This document shows, piece by piece, positions 34,850 through 42,464 of a stretch of DNA of 64,000 bases. The position numbers were made by a program, and so were the translations under genes. Under the pieces are notes generated by a model that saw nothing but the letters and a program-made list of their open reading frames with translations, made no database searches and was not told where the DNA came from. The stretch is from Pararhodobacter sp. (GTDB lineage Bacteria > Pseudomonadota > Alphaproteobacteria > Rhodobacterales > Rhodobacteraceae): positions 62,001 to 126,000 of the forward strand of contig JAFIEK010000007.1 of assembly GCA_020832545.1 (NCBI GenBank), given 5' to 3'. Within the stretch, counting starts at the first letter, position 1. The number at the start of each line of letters is the position of its first letter.

Positions 34850-35561
34850 TCAGCGTCTGAAAAATAATGAAGCATTGTCGCCTATGTCGGATTGTCCGAA
34901 CACGTTCGGGTTTGCTGCTCTGGTTAACGGAGCGAACCTTTCGCACTCCCAGAATTGAAGGCTTCTTCCACACTAACGGAAGGCGCAAGAAGGTGGCTGA
35001 CGCGAAGAGGGACGGTGCGATGGGTCAGGTGATCCAGATTGAAGAGGGCCAGATCAGGGATCATCTTGGCGAGATGTTGGCCGCCATGAGCAAGGAGCCA
35101 ATGAACGCGATGCTCACCGCCGAGGCGGACCGGTTGTGAGGCGCGGGGTGCTATGAAGAGCGCCCGGGACGCACGCGCAGGCAGTGAGGAGCGTGTGCTG
35201 CGCACCAAGGCAGATGAGGTGAAGCTGAAGGTGCCCAAGCTGCGGCACCGGAAGTTCTGGAATGAGCCTATGGCGCGCCATTGGTCCGAGTGACGATTTC
35301 GAGTGACAACGGGGACTGATCACCAAGCGTTACCGGTGCGGGAAAGCTCGGTCGGAGTGGCCTTGGATCGAGATGCAGCTGGCGGGCGTGGCCGCCGAGT
35401 TTGCGACAAGATCTGGCCTGTCCATCACCCTGCACCGATACCAACCCGGAGCGACGCGAGGAAAGCCAGCAAGATCATCATACGCATCTGTCGTATCTAC
35501 CGGTCCGTTGGCAAACTGCTCGCCTTCGACTCGACTTGCCACAACCTGCTGTAACCTGCGC
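34850..35561. other. Island border with decayed transposase and no intact gene
   Basis: These 712 bases between the che operon and the antiporter operon contain no intact gene. From 35020 to about 35400 there is a broken IS256-family transposase (separate entry). 34850-35019 and 35400-35561 have scattered stop codons and no recognised domain. I could not find terminal inverted repeats or a target duplication. The right side must carry the 3' end of the antiporter transcript, but no terminator is obvious. Confidence 0.6.
35020..35400 (+). pseudogene. Decayed IS256-family transposase N-terminal fragment
   Basis: Three pieces in different frames match the start of an IS256-family transposase. 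The first (35020-35139) reads MGQVIQIEEGQIRDHLGEM and NAMLTAEADRL, then a stop. The second (35153-35293) reads ARAGSEERVLRTKADEVKLK and VPKLRHRKF, then a stop. The third, weaker (~35317-35400), reads ITKRYRCGK and IEMQLAGVAAEF. In intact members these form one continuous N-terminal region. The DDE catalytic part is absent. It is a non-functional remnant that marks past insertion at the edge of the chemotaxis island. Confidence 0.85.
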
Positions 35562-37199
35562 TCAATCCATCAGGAAAACGAGGGCAACCACCACGCCCAG
35601 AATCCCGAGCCCGGACCATCGCCATCGCAACAACACGTGTTCGACGGCGACGAGGCGAGCAACAGCAACCGTCACAAAGGCAACGAGCCGCGCAGGGTCA
35701 AGGGAAAACGCAGCCCTTGGTTGCGTCCAGATCGCAGGGGCTGAAAAGACCAACAATCGTAACAGATCCCCCGGCGGGCGTGTGTCCGGGCCAAGGCGCA
35801 GAAACAAGGCCACCAGCGCGGTTGCCCCTGCGATCACTGGGGGCCAGATCGCATCAGCTATTGCGCGCCCACTCAGCGCATAGTCCGGGGTGGCGGCCAA
35901 TGCCTGCGGCCAGACTATCCACGGCACGCCAACCGCCGCCAGTGTCAGCGCAACAACCGGAAGTCGCTCGTAAACTCGGGCGTGCGTGCCGGACACCTCC
36001 GCCTGCGCAAGCCGCCAGAGGAACCAGCCCATAATCAGTGTGGTGGTCACCCCGGTGGCGGTGATCAGCAAGGCGAGCAAATCGGATTGTCCCAGCTTTA
36101 CCGCTGCCTTGACCCCGCCGCCCCCGGTCAGCGGCAGGCCCGCCACCGACAGTGCCGCCAGCCCCGCAGCCATCAACATGACCAGACGTGCCCGCCCACC
36201 GCTGACCGCGACCGCCCCCACCGACAAAAACAATGCGCCCTTGGCCAACCCGTGGTGAACGGCGTAAAACGCCACAGCCTGCGCCGCTGTGCCGGAGCCC
36301 ACAAGCGCCACCATCACCCCCATCTGGCTGACCGTGGAATAGGCCAGGATTGCTTTGGGATTGACTTGTGTCAGCCCCCAGAGTGCCGCGCCGAACGCCC
36401 CGGCCATCCCCAGCGCCATTAACCCTGCGCCAAAGGCCCCGGGCGGCATGAACAGCCACAACCCAACCAGCCCGGCCTTGACAATGGCCCCTGACAGCAC
36501 AGCCGAGGCCGCCACCGGTGCTGCCGGATGCGCCAGTGGCAGCCAGACATGCAGCGGCACCATCCCCGCCTTGATCCCAAAGCCGGTAATCAGCAAACCC
36601 ACCGCCAGCCCCCTTAGCGGTGCCTCCGCCAATGCCGCGCGCATATCGGCAATGAGAAAGCTGTCGGCCGCCTGCACGCCGATCAGGAATCCGGCCAACA
36701 AACAGACCTCGCCCACGACCGCCAGCACGATGTAGATTTTTCCGGCCCGCAATGCCTCATCCGTACGGGAATGCACCACCAGAAACCAGGCAGCCAGCGA
36801 GACAGTGGCGAAGGCAAGGTAGAAGGTGATCACGTCGCCCGCCAGAAACACGCCGAGGTTGCCGGTCAGTGTCAGGCACCAGAACCCAGTGAAAACCTCA
36901 AGGTTGCGCCCCCCGGCCATCGATTGCGCAAAGACCCCTGCCGCCAGCCACAACCCCGCCACCATCCCCAGCAATAGCCGCGATGCGGGTTCGAGCGACA
37001 GTTCGACACCCAGAAACAGCTCAGGCGCCGTGCTCGCCCCGTCTGCACCGCGAAGGGCCAGCCAAAGCGCAGGCGCGGGGGCCAGCAACAACAGGCGCAG
37101 GGAATGCGGGCGTACAATGGGCAGGACGACCGACAGCCCCAGCAGAAGCGGCCAGATCAGCACCGCAAGCGGTAGAAACGGGCCGGTCCACAGGGTCAT
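35562..37199 (-). CDS. Third MrpD/NuoN-like antiporter subunit, conserved membrane Glu missing
   Basis: A 545-residue polytopic membrane protein of the MrpD/NuoL-M-N family and the last gene of the antiporter operon. Central lysines are kept (GFGIKAGMVPLHVWLP; AIVKAGLVGLW), as is the YSTVSQMG helix. However, the segment corresponding to YVGLELLTL in the first D-like subunit reads YLAFATVSL: the conserved proton-channel Glu (E127 there) is Ala131 here. The C-terminus is longer than in the sister subunits, with two further hydrophobic segments ending VVVALVFLMD. It overlaps the second D subunit by four bases. It may be a structural or altered-transport subunit. Confidence 0.8.
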   Translation of the reverse strand: MTLWTGPFLPLAVLIWPLLLGLSVVLPIVRPHSLRLLLLAPAPALWLALRGADGASTAPELFLGVELSLEPASRLLLGMVAGLWLAAGVFAQSMAGGRNLEVFTGFWCLTLTGNLGVFLAGDVITFYLAFATVSLAAWFLVVHSRTDEALRAGKIYIVLAVVGEVCLLAGFLIGVQAADSFLIADMRAALAEAPLRGLAVGLLITGFGIKAGMVPLHVWLPLAHPAAPVAASAVLSGAIVKAGLVGLWLFMPPGAFGAGLMALGMAGAFGAALWGLTQVNPKAILAYSTVSQMGVMVALVGSGTAAQAVAFYAVHHGLAKGALFLSVGAVAVSGGRARLVMLMAAGLAALSVAGLPLTGGGGVKAAVKLGQSDLLALLITATGVTTTLIMGWFLWRLAQAEVSGTHARVYERLPVVALTLAAVGVPWIVWPQALAATPDYALSGRAIADAIWPPVIAGATALVALFLRLGPDTRPPGDLLRLLVFSAPAIWTQPRAAFSLDPARLVAFVTVAVARLVAVEHVLLRWRWSGLGILGVVVALVFLMD

Positions 37200-38659
37200 G
37201 GCAGATACTCCCGCGTGACGATCAGCGTCGCCCAGCCCAGCGGACTGAGGGCCGAAGCCGCGAAGACCCCCACCGCGAGCGAGGCCAGCGCGGTGATAGC
37301 AGCCGGTGCGACCAACAATGGCGCGCGCTCATCGCCAGTGGCTGCATCAGCGGCGGGCAGGAACCAGAGCCGGTAGAGAAGCGGCAGGAAATAGGCCGCG
37401 TTCAGCAGGGTCGAGGCCGCCAGAACGCCCAACACCCATGGCGCGCCCGCCTGCAAACCGCCCAGCCCCAGATACACTTTGCTGACAAACCCGGCCATTG
37501 GCGGCAGGCCGATCATGCCCAGCGCCCCCAGCGAAAAGCAGACCGACGTGACGGGCATCCGCGCGCCCAGCCCGTTCAGATCCTCGATGCGCTTGGCACC
37601 GGCGCGCTCGTCAAATATCCCGGCGCAGAAGAACAGGGTAATTTTCATCAACCCCTGATGCACCAGATGTGCCAAGCCCCCAATTGCGGCGTAAGGCCCC
37701 GCCAGTGCCGCCCCCAGCACGATATAGGACACCTGACTGACCGTGGAAAACGCTAGCCGCTTCTTGATCTCGCCTTGCTGCAACGCGCGCACCGAACCCC
37801 AGAGGATGGTGACCGAGGCCAGCAGCGCCAGCGGCGTGCCAAGGCCGAGGTCCTGAACCGAAGCGATGCCGAACACATCATAGACCAGCCGCACAATCCC
37901 AAAGGCCCCGGCCTTGACCACCGCCACCGCGTGCAACAGGGCTGATACCGGGGCCGGGGCCGCCATAGCGCCCGGCAGCCAGCCATGTAGCGGCACCAGC
38001 GCTGCCTTGACCCCCAGCCCTGCAATGAACAGGGCAAAGATGATCCGCAAATGGCTATCCGGCATCACCGAAAGGTCGGGCGGCTCGGTGAACAGCACCG
38101 GCCCTGTCGCGCTTTCCAGCCAGACGATCGCCAGCAAGAGCGCGGCACTTCCCGGCAGGGCGAAGGTCAGATAGCTGCGACCCGCCGCCAGTGACTTTGC
38201 GTCCTGTTTGTGCACCACCAACGGCCATGTGGACAGCGTCAACAGCTCGAAGAAGAGGAAGAAGGTGATCAGTGAGCCTGCCATCGCCAGCCCGGTTGTC
38301 GCCCCGACGCAGAGGCTGAAGAACCCGAAGAAGCGTGACAGCTCGGCCTTGGTGCCGAAATAGGCGATCGCATAGACCGTGGTCAGCAGCCAAAGCACCG
38401 CAGAGAGGGTCATGAACAAAAGCGACAGCGCGTCGATGCGCAGCAACAGATAAAGCCCCGGTGCAAGGTTCAGCCGGGCCTCGTAGCTTGCGCCCTGCCC
38501 CACCGCCACCAGCATCACCACGATCAGCGCCAGTTTCACAGTCGCCCCGCCAAGGCTGAGCGTGTTGCGCAGACGGTGGCTGTCTTGCGCCAGAAAAAAG
38601 GTCACCCCCGCCGGGATGAGTGACGACAGCAGGATCGCCACGGGAAGAAGCGCGGTCAT
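37196..38659 (-). CDS. Second MrpD/NuoN-like cation/proton antiporter subunit
   Basis: A 487-residue inner-membrane protein of the proton-conducting NuoL/M/N-MrpD family with about 14 hydrophobic segments. The conserved Glu is E138 (FFLFFELLTLSTW) and the first central Lys is in GLGVKAALVPLHGWLP; the following helix has HAVAVVKAGAFG and the broken helix KRLAFSTVSQVSYIVLG. It should therefore be competent for proton transfer. Its start overlaps the first D subunit and its stop the third (ATGA in both), so translation is coupled. It differs enough from the other two D-like proteins to be a distinct paralogue. Confidence 0.88.
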   Translation of the reverse strand: MTALLPVAILLSSLIPAGVTFFLAQDSHRLRNTLSLGGATVKLALIVVMLVAVGQGASYEARLNLAPGLYLLLRIDALSLLFMTLSAVLWLLTTVYAIAYFGTKAELSRFFGFFSLCVGATTGLAMAGSLITFFLFFELLTLSTWPLVVHKQDAKSLAAGRSYLTFALPGSAALLLAIVWLESATGPVLFTEPPDLSVMPDSHLRIIFALFIAGLGVKAALVPLHGWLPGAMAAPAPVSALLHAVAVVKAGAFGIVRLVYDVFGIASVQDLGLGTPLALLASVTILWGSVRALQQGEIKKRLAFSTVSQVSYIVLGAALAGPYAAIGGLAHLVHQGLMKITLFFCAGIFDERAGAKRIEDLNGLGARMPVTSVCFSLGALGMIGLPPMAGFVSKVYLGLGGLQAGAPWVLGVLAASTLLNAAYFLPLLYRLWFLPAADAATGDERAPLLVAPAAITALASLAVGVFAASALSPLGWATLIVTREYLP

Positions 38660-40086
38660 AACCCCTCCTCGGCGGTGCCGGGCCGACCAAGCTGCAAAAA
38701 CGCATAGAGCCCGTCTGAAAGCACCCCCATCCCCACCGCCAGCAGCGCCAGCACCAGCGGCACTGCTTGCAGATAGCGCGGAACCGGCGTGAAAGCGGGG
38801 ATCTCACGGGCAAAAAGCGCCCCCATCGGGCGATAAAGATAGGCCGCAGCCAGCAGCCCCCCACCCGCCAGCACCAGCGCCCAGACCACCTGCCCCGAGG
38901 CAAAGGCGGTGGTCATCATCAGATATTTCGCCGTGAACCCGCCCGAAGGCGGCAGGCCCATCAGCGTAATCGCGGCCAGCGCAAAGGCCATCGCGGTCAT
39001 CGGCAGACCACGCGCCAGCCCGCGCAGATCCTCCAGCCGGTCAGACCCCACAGCGATGATCCACAGGCCTGCGCATAAAAACATCGCGGCCTTCGCCAGC
39101 CCGTGGCTGAGCGCCTGAAAGACCGCGCCGGTCCAGGCACCTGCCGCCCAGGGTTGCGCTGCGCCGTCGCCGCCGGCCAGCGGAAAGACCAGAAACAGAT
39201 AGCCGATCTGCGCCACCGTCGAATAGGCGATGATCTGTTTCAACCGCGTCTGCCTGAGCGCCATGATCCCGCCATGCCCCACTGCAAGCGCGCCAAGCAC
39301 TGCCAGCGCCGTCAGCAGGCGGTCGTCGGCGGCATCGGGCATGGCCTCGAACCACAGGCGCAACAGGATCACGAATGAGGCCTTGGGCACCAGCGCAGAC
39401 AGCATAGCCGATGCGGGGGCAGGCGCGGCAGCATGGGCCGGGGGCAGCCAGACATGGAACGGAAAGAGCGCGGTCTTGATCAGCAAACCGGCGGTCATCA
39501 AACCCATGGCCACACGGTCGGTCGGCGCGGGCAGGGTTGCTGCCAGCAGTGATACGTCCAGCACGCCATGCGCCGAATAAACCAGCACCACGCCCGCCAG
39601 ATAGAGGATCGAGCCGGTGAGCGCGAAAATCAGGTAACGCAACGCAGCCGCCAGCGCCTTGTCGCCACCCGTGGCCACCAGCGCGACGGCAGCAAGCGTC
39701 AGCAGTTCCAGCCCGACATAGAGGTTGAACAGGTCGCGCGACACAAAGATCGCGTTGAGCGCCGCCCAGGCCAGCAGGGCCAGCGGCCAGAACGGGGTCG
39801 GCAGTTCGCGCATAGGTGCGGCGGTGGCACAGACCCCTGCCATTACCGCCAGAACCATCGCCATGAAGGCCAGCGCCAGCCCGTCGGCCTCCAGCATGAT
39901 GCCGAGGGGCGCGCCCCAGCCGCCGGGGGCGGCATGGGGAATGCCCCACTGCGCCACCAGCATGATCAGCGCCCCGGCTGATGCCACCACGACCACCCCG
40001 GCGATCCGCGCGCCCCGGTGTGGAACGGCCACCGCCATCAGCGCCCCGGCCAGCGGCAGGGCCAGCAAGGCGATCAGCGGTGTCAT
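38656..40086 (-). CDS. mnhD: First MrpD/MnhD-like cation/proton antiporter subunit
   Basis: A 476-residue membrane protein, the closest of the three to a canonical MrpD and placed right after the C subunit as in other Mrp operons. E127 (LYVGLELLTL) and the Lys of LLIKTALFPFHVWLPP are conserved, with a second Lys in ALVPKASFVILLR and AYSTVAQIGYLFL in the discontinuous helix. MrpD subunits carry a proton path and are required for Na+/H+ exchange. ATGA overlaps join it to mnhC and to the second D-like gene. Confidence 0.9.
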   Translation of the reverse strand: MTPLIALLALPLAGALMAVAVPHRGARIAGVVVVASAGALIMLVAQWGIPHAAPGGWGAPLGIMLEADGLALAFMAMVLAVMAGVCATAAPMRELPTPFWPLALLAWAALNAIFVSRDLFNLYVGLELLTLAAVALVATGGDKALAAALRYLIFALTGSILYLAGVVLVYSAHGVLDVSLLAATLPAPTDRVAMGLMTAGLLIKTALFPFHVWLPPAHAAAPAPASAMLSALVPKASFVILLRLWFEAMPDAADDRLLTALAVLGALAVGHGGIMALRQTRLKQIIAYSTVAQIGYLFLVFPLAGGDGAAQPWAAGAWTGAVFQALSHGLAKAAMFLCAGLWIIAVGSDRLEDLRGLARGLPMTAMAFALAAITLMGLPPSGGFTAKYLMMTTAFASGQVVWALVLAGGGLLAAAYLYRPMGALFAREIPAFTPVPRYLQAVPLVLALLAVGMGVLSDGLYAFLQLGRPGTAEEGL

Positions 40087-40373
40087 GGCGCGTCATCCTC
40101 CAGCACCTGCCCGCCGCTGACACGCGCATGCGCCACCACCAAACCCACCGCCAGAGCGCTGGCCGACAGCGCCACCACGATGCCGGTAATGATCAGCGCC
40201 TGCGGCACCGGGTCCGTGTGCCCCTCATACCAGCCCAGCGCGCCGAACATCAAAAACACGCCCGAACCCACCACATTGAACGCCACCACCCGCCGCAACA
40301 GCCCGCGCGCAGCGATCAGCCCGTAAAGCCCCAGGGCCACCAGAAGCGCCCCGGTCACGGCATAGACCGTCAT
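40083..40373 (-). CDS. mnhC: MrpC/MnhC (NuoK-like) antiporter subunit
   Basis: A 96-residue membrane protein with three hydrophobic segments, NuoK-like. Diagnostic parts are LLVALGLYGLIAARGLLRRV, GSGVFLMFGALGWYEG and DPVPQALIITGIVVALSASA. In Mrp and complex I this small subunit packs beside the D-like subunit and holds proton-path carboxylates. The ATG at 40373 overlaps the upstream DUF4040/MnhB gene by four bases; the open frame further upstream is a shadow of that gene. Confidence 0.9.
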   Translation of the reverse strand: MTVYAVTGALLVALGLYGLIAARGLLRRVVAFNVVGSGVFLMFGALGWYEGHTDPVPQALIITGIVVALSASALAVGLVVAHARVSGGQVLEDDAP

Positions 40374-41293
40374 TGCGCGCCCCCGCCTTCGGGTGGGCCC
40401 AGCACCATCAGCGCCAGCGTCACCGCAATGGACAATGTCAGAACCATCTCGATCGCCAGAATCATGCCCTTGGCCAGCGCAGTCGGGAACAGCAGAAAGC
40501 CGCCAAATGCCATCCCCGCCACGCCCAAAGCTAGAAACAGGCCCGGCCCCGCAACCAGCGCCAGCCGCCACAAAGGCGCGGCCATGCCCGGCGCGCGCAC
40601 CAACCCGGCCATGACACACAACACGCCCGCCGCCGCCAGCACTGTACCGCCCTGAAAGGCACCGCCGGGCTGGTAGGCCCCGGCCCAGACCAGATACACC
40701 CCGACCAGAAGCGCCACAGGCGGCAACAATCGTCCGAAACCGGCCAGAACGCCATCGGGCAGCGCATGATGCACCGGCCCTGCCGCGGCTTGCCACGCCC
40801 CACCGCGGGCCAGTGGCCAGAGGCCGATGAGCGCTGCCAGCAGAACCACGCTTTCCAAAAGCGTATCCCAAGCGCGCAGGTTCAGCAAAACGGCAGTCAC
40901 CGGGTTTTCGACGCCGGTCTGCGGCAGGATTTCGGCCACTGCGGGCGCAAGGCCCGGCCCCGGCGCAAGCGACAGTACCGCCCAGACCAGCATCGCCCCC
41001 ACCAGCCCCGCCGCCAGTGCCACCGGCCAGTCGATACGCGATGTCAAAGGCTCGTCCGCGCCTGCGCGCGACAGCCGCCCTACCGCCCCCAGCAGCAAGA
41101 CACCAGTAAGCCCCGCGCCGATCGCGGCTTCGGCCAGCGCGACATCGGGCGCACCCAGCCGCACCCAGGCCAGCGCGATCAGCACGCCGTAGACCACAAA
41201 GAACACCACCGCCCGGAACAGCCCCGGCCCGGCGACTGCCGCAAGCGCGGCCAGCAGGATCAACGTGCACAAAGCCAGATCGAACACCGCCAT
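40370..41293 (-). CDS. Fused DUF4040 (MrpA C-terminal/MbhD-E-like) and MnhB subunit
   Basis: A 307-residue membrane protein with two parts. Residues ~1-125 resemble the C-terminal part of MrpA (DUF4040; GVLIALAWVRLGAPDVALAE, AAIGAGLTGVLLLGAVG). Residues ~140-307 resemble MnhB (ESVVLLAALIGL, YLVWAGAYQPGGAFQGGTVL, EMVLTLSIAVTLALM). In canonical bacterial operons the first part is the tail of the large MrpA and B is separate; in archaeal Mbh-type clusters these are small separate proteins D, E and F. Here they are joined, with no NuoL-like MrpA body anywhere in the operon. One-base overlap with mnhG. Confidence 0.85.
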   Translation of the reverse strand: MAVFDLALCTLILLAALAAVAGPGLFRAVVFFVVYGVLIALAWVRLGAPDVALAEAAIGAGLTGVLLLGAVGRLSRAGADEPLTSRIDWPVALAAGLVGAMLVWAVLSLAPGPGLAPAVAEILPQTGVENPVTAVLLNLRAWDTLLESVVLLAALIGLWPLARGGAWQAAAGPVHHALPDGVLAGFGRLLPPVALLVGVYLVWAGAYQPGGAFQGGTVLAAAGVLCVMAGLVRAPGMAAPLWRLALVAGPGLFLALGVAGMAFGGFLLFPTALAKGMILAIEMVLTLSIAVTLALMVLGPPEGGGAQ

Positions 41294-41589
41294 CAGCGCG
41301 CGCCCCGCCCCAGCGCCGCGCGCGCAACCAGTTGCGCGACCGTCCCGGCGGCCAGCAGCGCCAACAGCCAGATCAGCGCCAGCTTGGCCACCTCGGCCCA
41401 GCCCGGGGCCTGAAAGGCCAGCCCCAGTGCCAGCAGACCAAGGCCCAGATTGTCGGCCTTGGTCAGCGCATGCAGGCGGCTGAAAGTATCAGGAAAGCGC
41501 AAAAGGCCGAGGGTTCCGGCGACATAGAACACCAGCCCTGCCCCGGTCAGCGCGATGGTCAGGAGAAGGCGTAGCAGATCAAGGGTCAT
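41293..41589 (-). CDS. mnhG: MrpG/MnhG antiporter subunit
   Basis: A 98-residue membrane protein with three hydrophobic segments. The pattern GTLGLLRFPDTFSRLHALTK followed by ADNLGLGLLALGLAF is diagnostic for MnhG/PhaG. Its stop shares one base with the next start (TGATG), and its own start lies inside the end of mnhF. Small accessory subunits E, F and G are needed for complex assembly or activity in characterised Mrp systems. Confidence 0.92.
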   Translation of the reverse strand: MTLDLLRLLLTIALTGAGLVFYVAGTLGLLRFPDTFSRLHALTKADNLGLGLLALGLAFQAPGWAEVAKLALIWLLALLAAGTVAQLVARAALGRGAR

Positions 41590-41896
41590 GGCGCCGGCCC
41601 TTTATCATGCTGGGGTCAGGGGCCTCTTCCTCAGGGTCACCCGCGCCGTCGACGCTGCTGGCTTTGACAAACCCCACCGCGGCCAGCGCCGCCAGAAGCG
41701 CCAGCACCAGTGCCACATCAAGCGCCGCCCGCTCGCCCATGGCCCAGAGGATCAGCAACAAGCCTACGCCCGCCGTGCCCACAAGTTGCGCGGCCATCAT
41801 CCGGTCCGCCTGTCCGGGGCCGTGCCAGACCCGCCAGAGCGCCGCCGCCAGACTGCCCAAAAGCCCAACCGCGAGAACGGCCAGCCAGGTGCTCAT
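41579..41896 (-). CDS. mnhF: MrpF/MnhF antiporter subunit
   Basis: A 105-residue membrane protein with three hydrophobic segments and the MnhF pattern WRVWHGPGQADRMMAAQLVG and ALDVALVLALLAALAAVGFV. The C-terminal tail (KASSVDGAGDPEEEAPDPSM) is longer and more acidic than usual and overlaps the mnhG start by 11 bases. The ATG at 41896 overlaps mnhE by four bases. Confidence 0.9.
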   Translation of the reverse strand: MSTWLAVLAVGLLGSLAAALWRVWHGPGQADRMMAAQLVGTAGVGLLLILWAMGERAALDVALVLALLAALAAVGFVKASSVDGAGDPEEEAPDPSMIKGRRHDP

Positions 41897-42354
41897 GCCC
41901 TGTGTGAGAGGCTGGCGATCCGCCTCTCCTCTTGTGCGATTGCCTGATCGAACCCCGCGCCGGTATCGAGCACATGAACTATCAAACGCCCGTCAGAACA
42001 GCCCGCCGCCAGCGTGCCCGGCATCAGCGACAACTCGCCCCCAAGCGCAGCGCGCGCCCCGCCGCCCAACCGTGTGGGAAATGTGACCCACCCCGGCCGC
42101 AAGCCGGGGCGCGGGCGAAACGCGCGACGCGCCACATCCAGCCCCCCCGACAGCGACCCCCACAAAAACCCCGGCACCAGCGCCAGCATGCGCAACAGCC
42201 GCACCGTACCAACCGGCGGCAAGAGCCGCAGGCTCAGCCAGACTGCAGCCGCCACCGCAGCCGCGCCAAAGGCCAGCGCATCAGGTGCCGCCCCGGTAAG
42301 CATGATCCAGATCGCGGAAAAGAGGCCCGCACGCTTGAGAATGGCTGGCAGCAT
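41893..42354 (-). CDS. mnhE: MrpE/MnhE antiporter subunit, first gene of the operon
   Basis: A 153-residue protein with two N-terminal hydrophobic segments (GLFSAIWIMLTGAAPDALAF and AAAVAAAVWLSLRLL) and a cytoplasmic MnhE domain (LVPGFLWGSLSGGLDVARRA, LGGELSLMPGTLAAGCSDGR, LIVHVLD). It is the first gene of a minus-strand run of eight overlapping genes, so the operon promoter should lie within or before 42355-42464. No clear promoter motif is seen there. Confidence 0.9.
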   Translation of the reverse strand: MLPAILKRAGLFSAIWIMLTGAAPDALAFGAAAVAAAVWLSLRLLPPVGTVRLLRMLALVPGFLWGSLSGGLDVARRAFRPRPGLRPGWVTFPTRLGGGARAALGGELSLMPGTLAAGCSDGRLIVHVLDTGAGFDQAIAQEERRIASLSHRA

Positions 42355-42464
42355 CGGGCACCCCCATTGAGACCTTCAGACCAAGCTAAACCATAGGCCA
42401 GACAAGGTAAACCGCGCCCCCGCCGCCAGGGCCGGGGCACGGCTCAGGGGCGATCAGGCCGCGG

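Noticed and set aside
40370-41327. Long minus-strand frame continuing upstream of mnhC
   Set aside because: It is the out-of-frame shadow of the DUF4040/MnhB gene; only its last 96 codons have NuoK-like character.
35562-42354. Membrane-bound hydrogenase or complex I operon
   Set aside because: No hydrogenase large or small subunit, no Fe-S subunits and no NuoB/C/D/H-like gene; only antiporter-type subunits are present.
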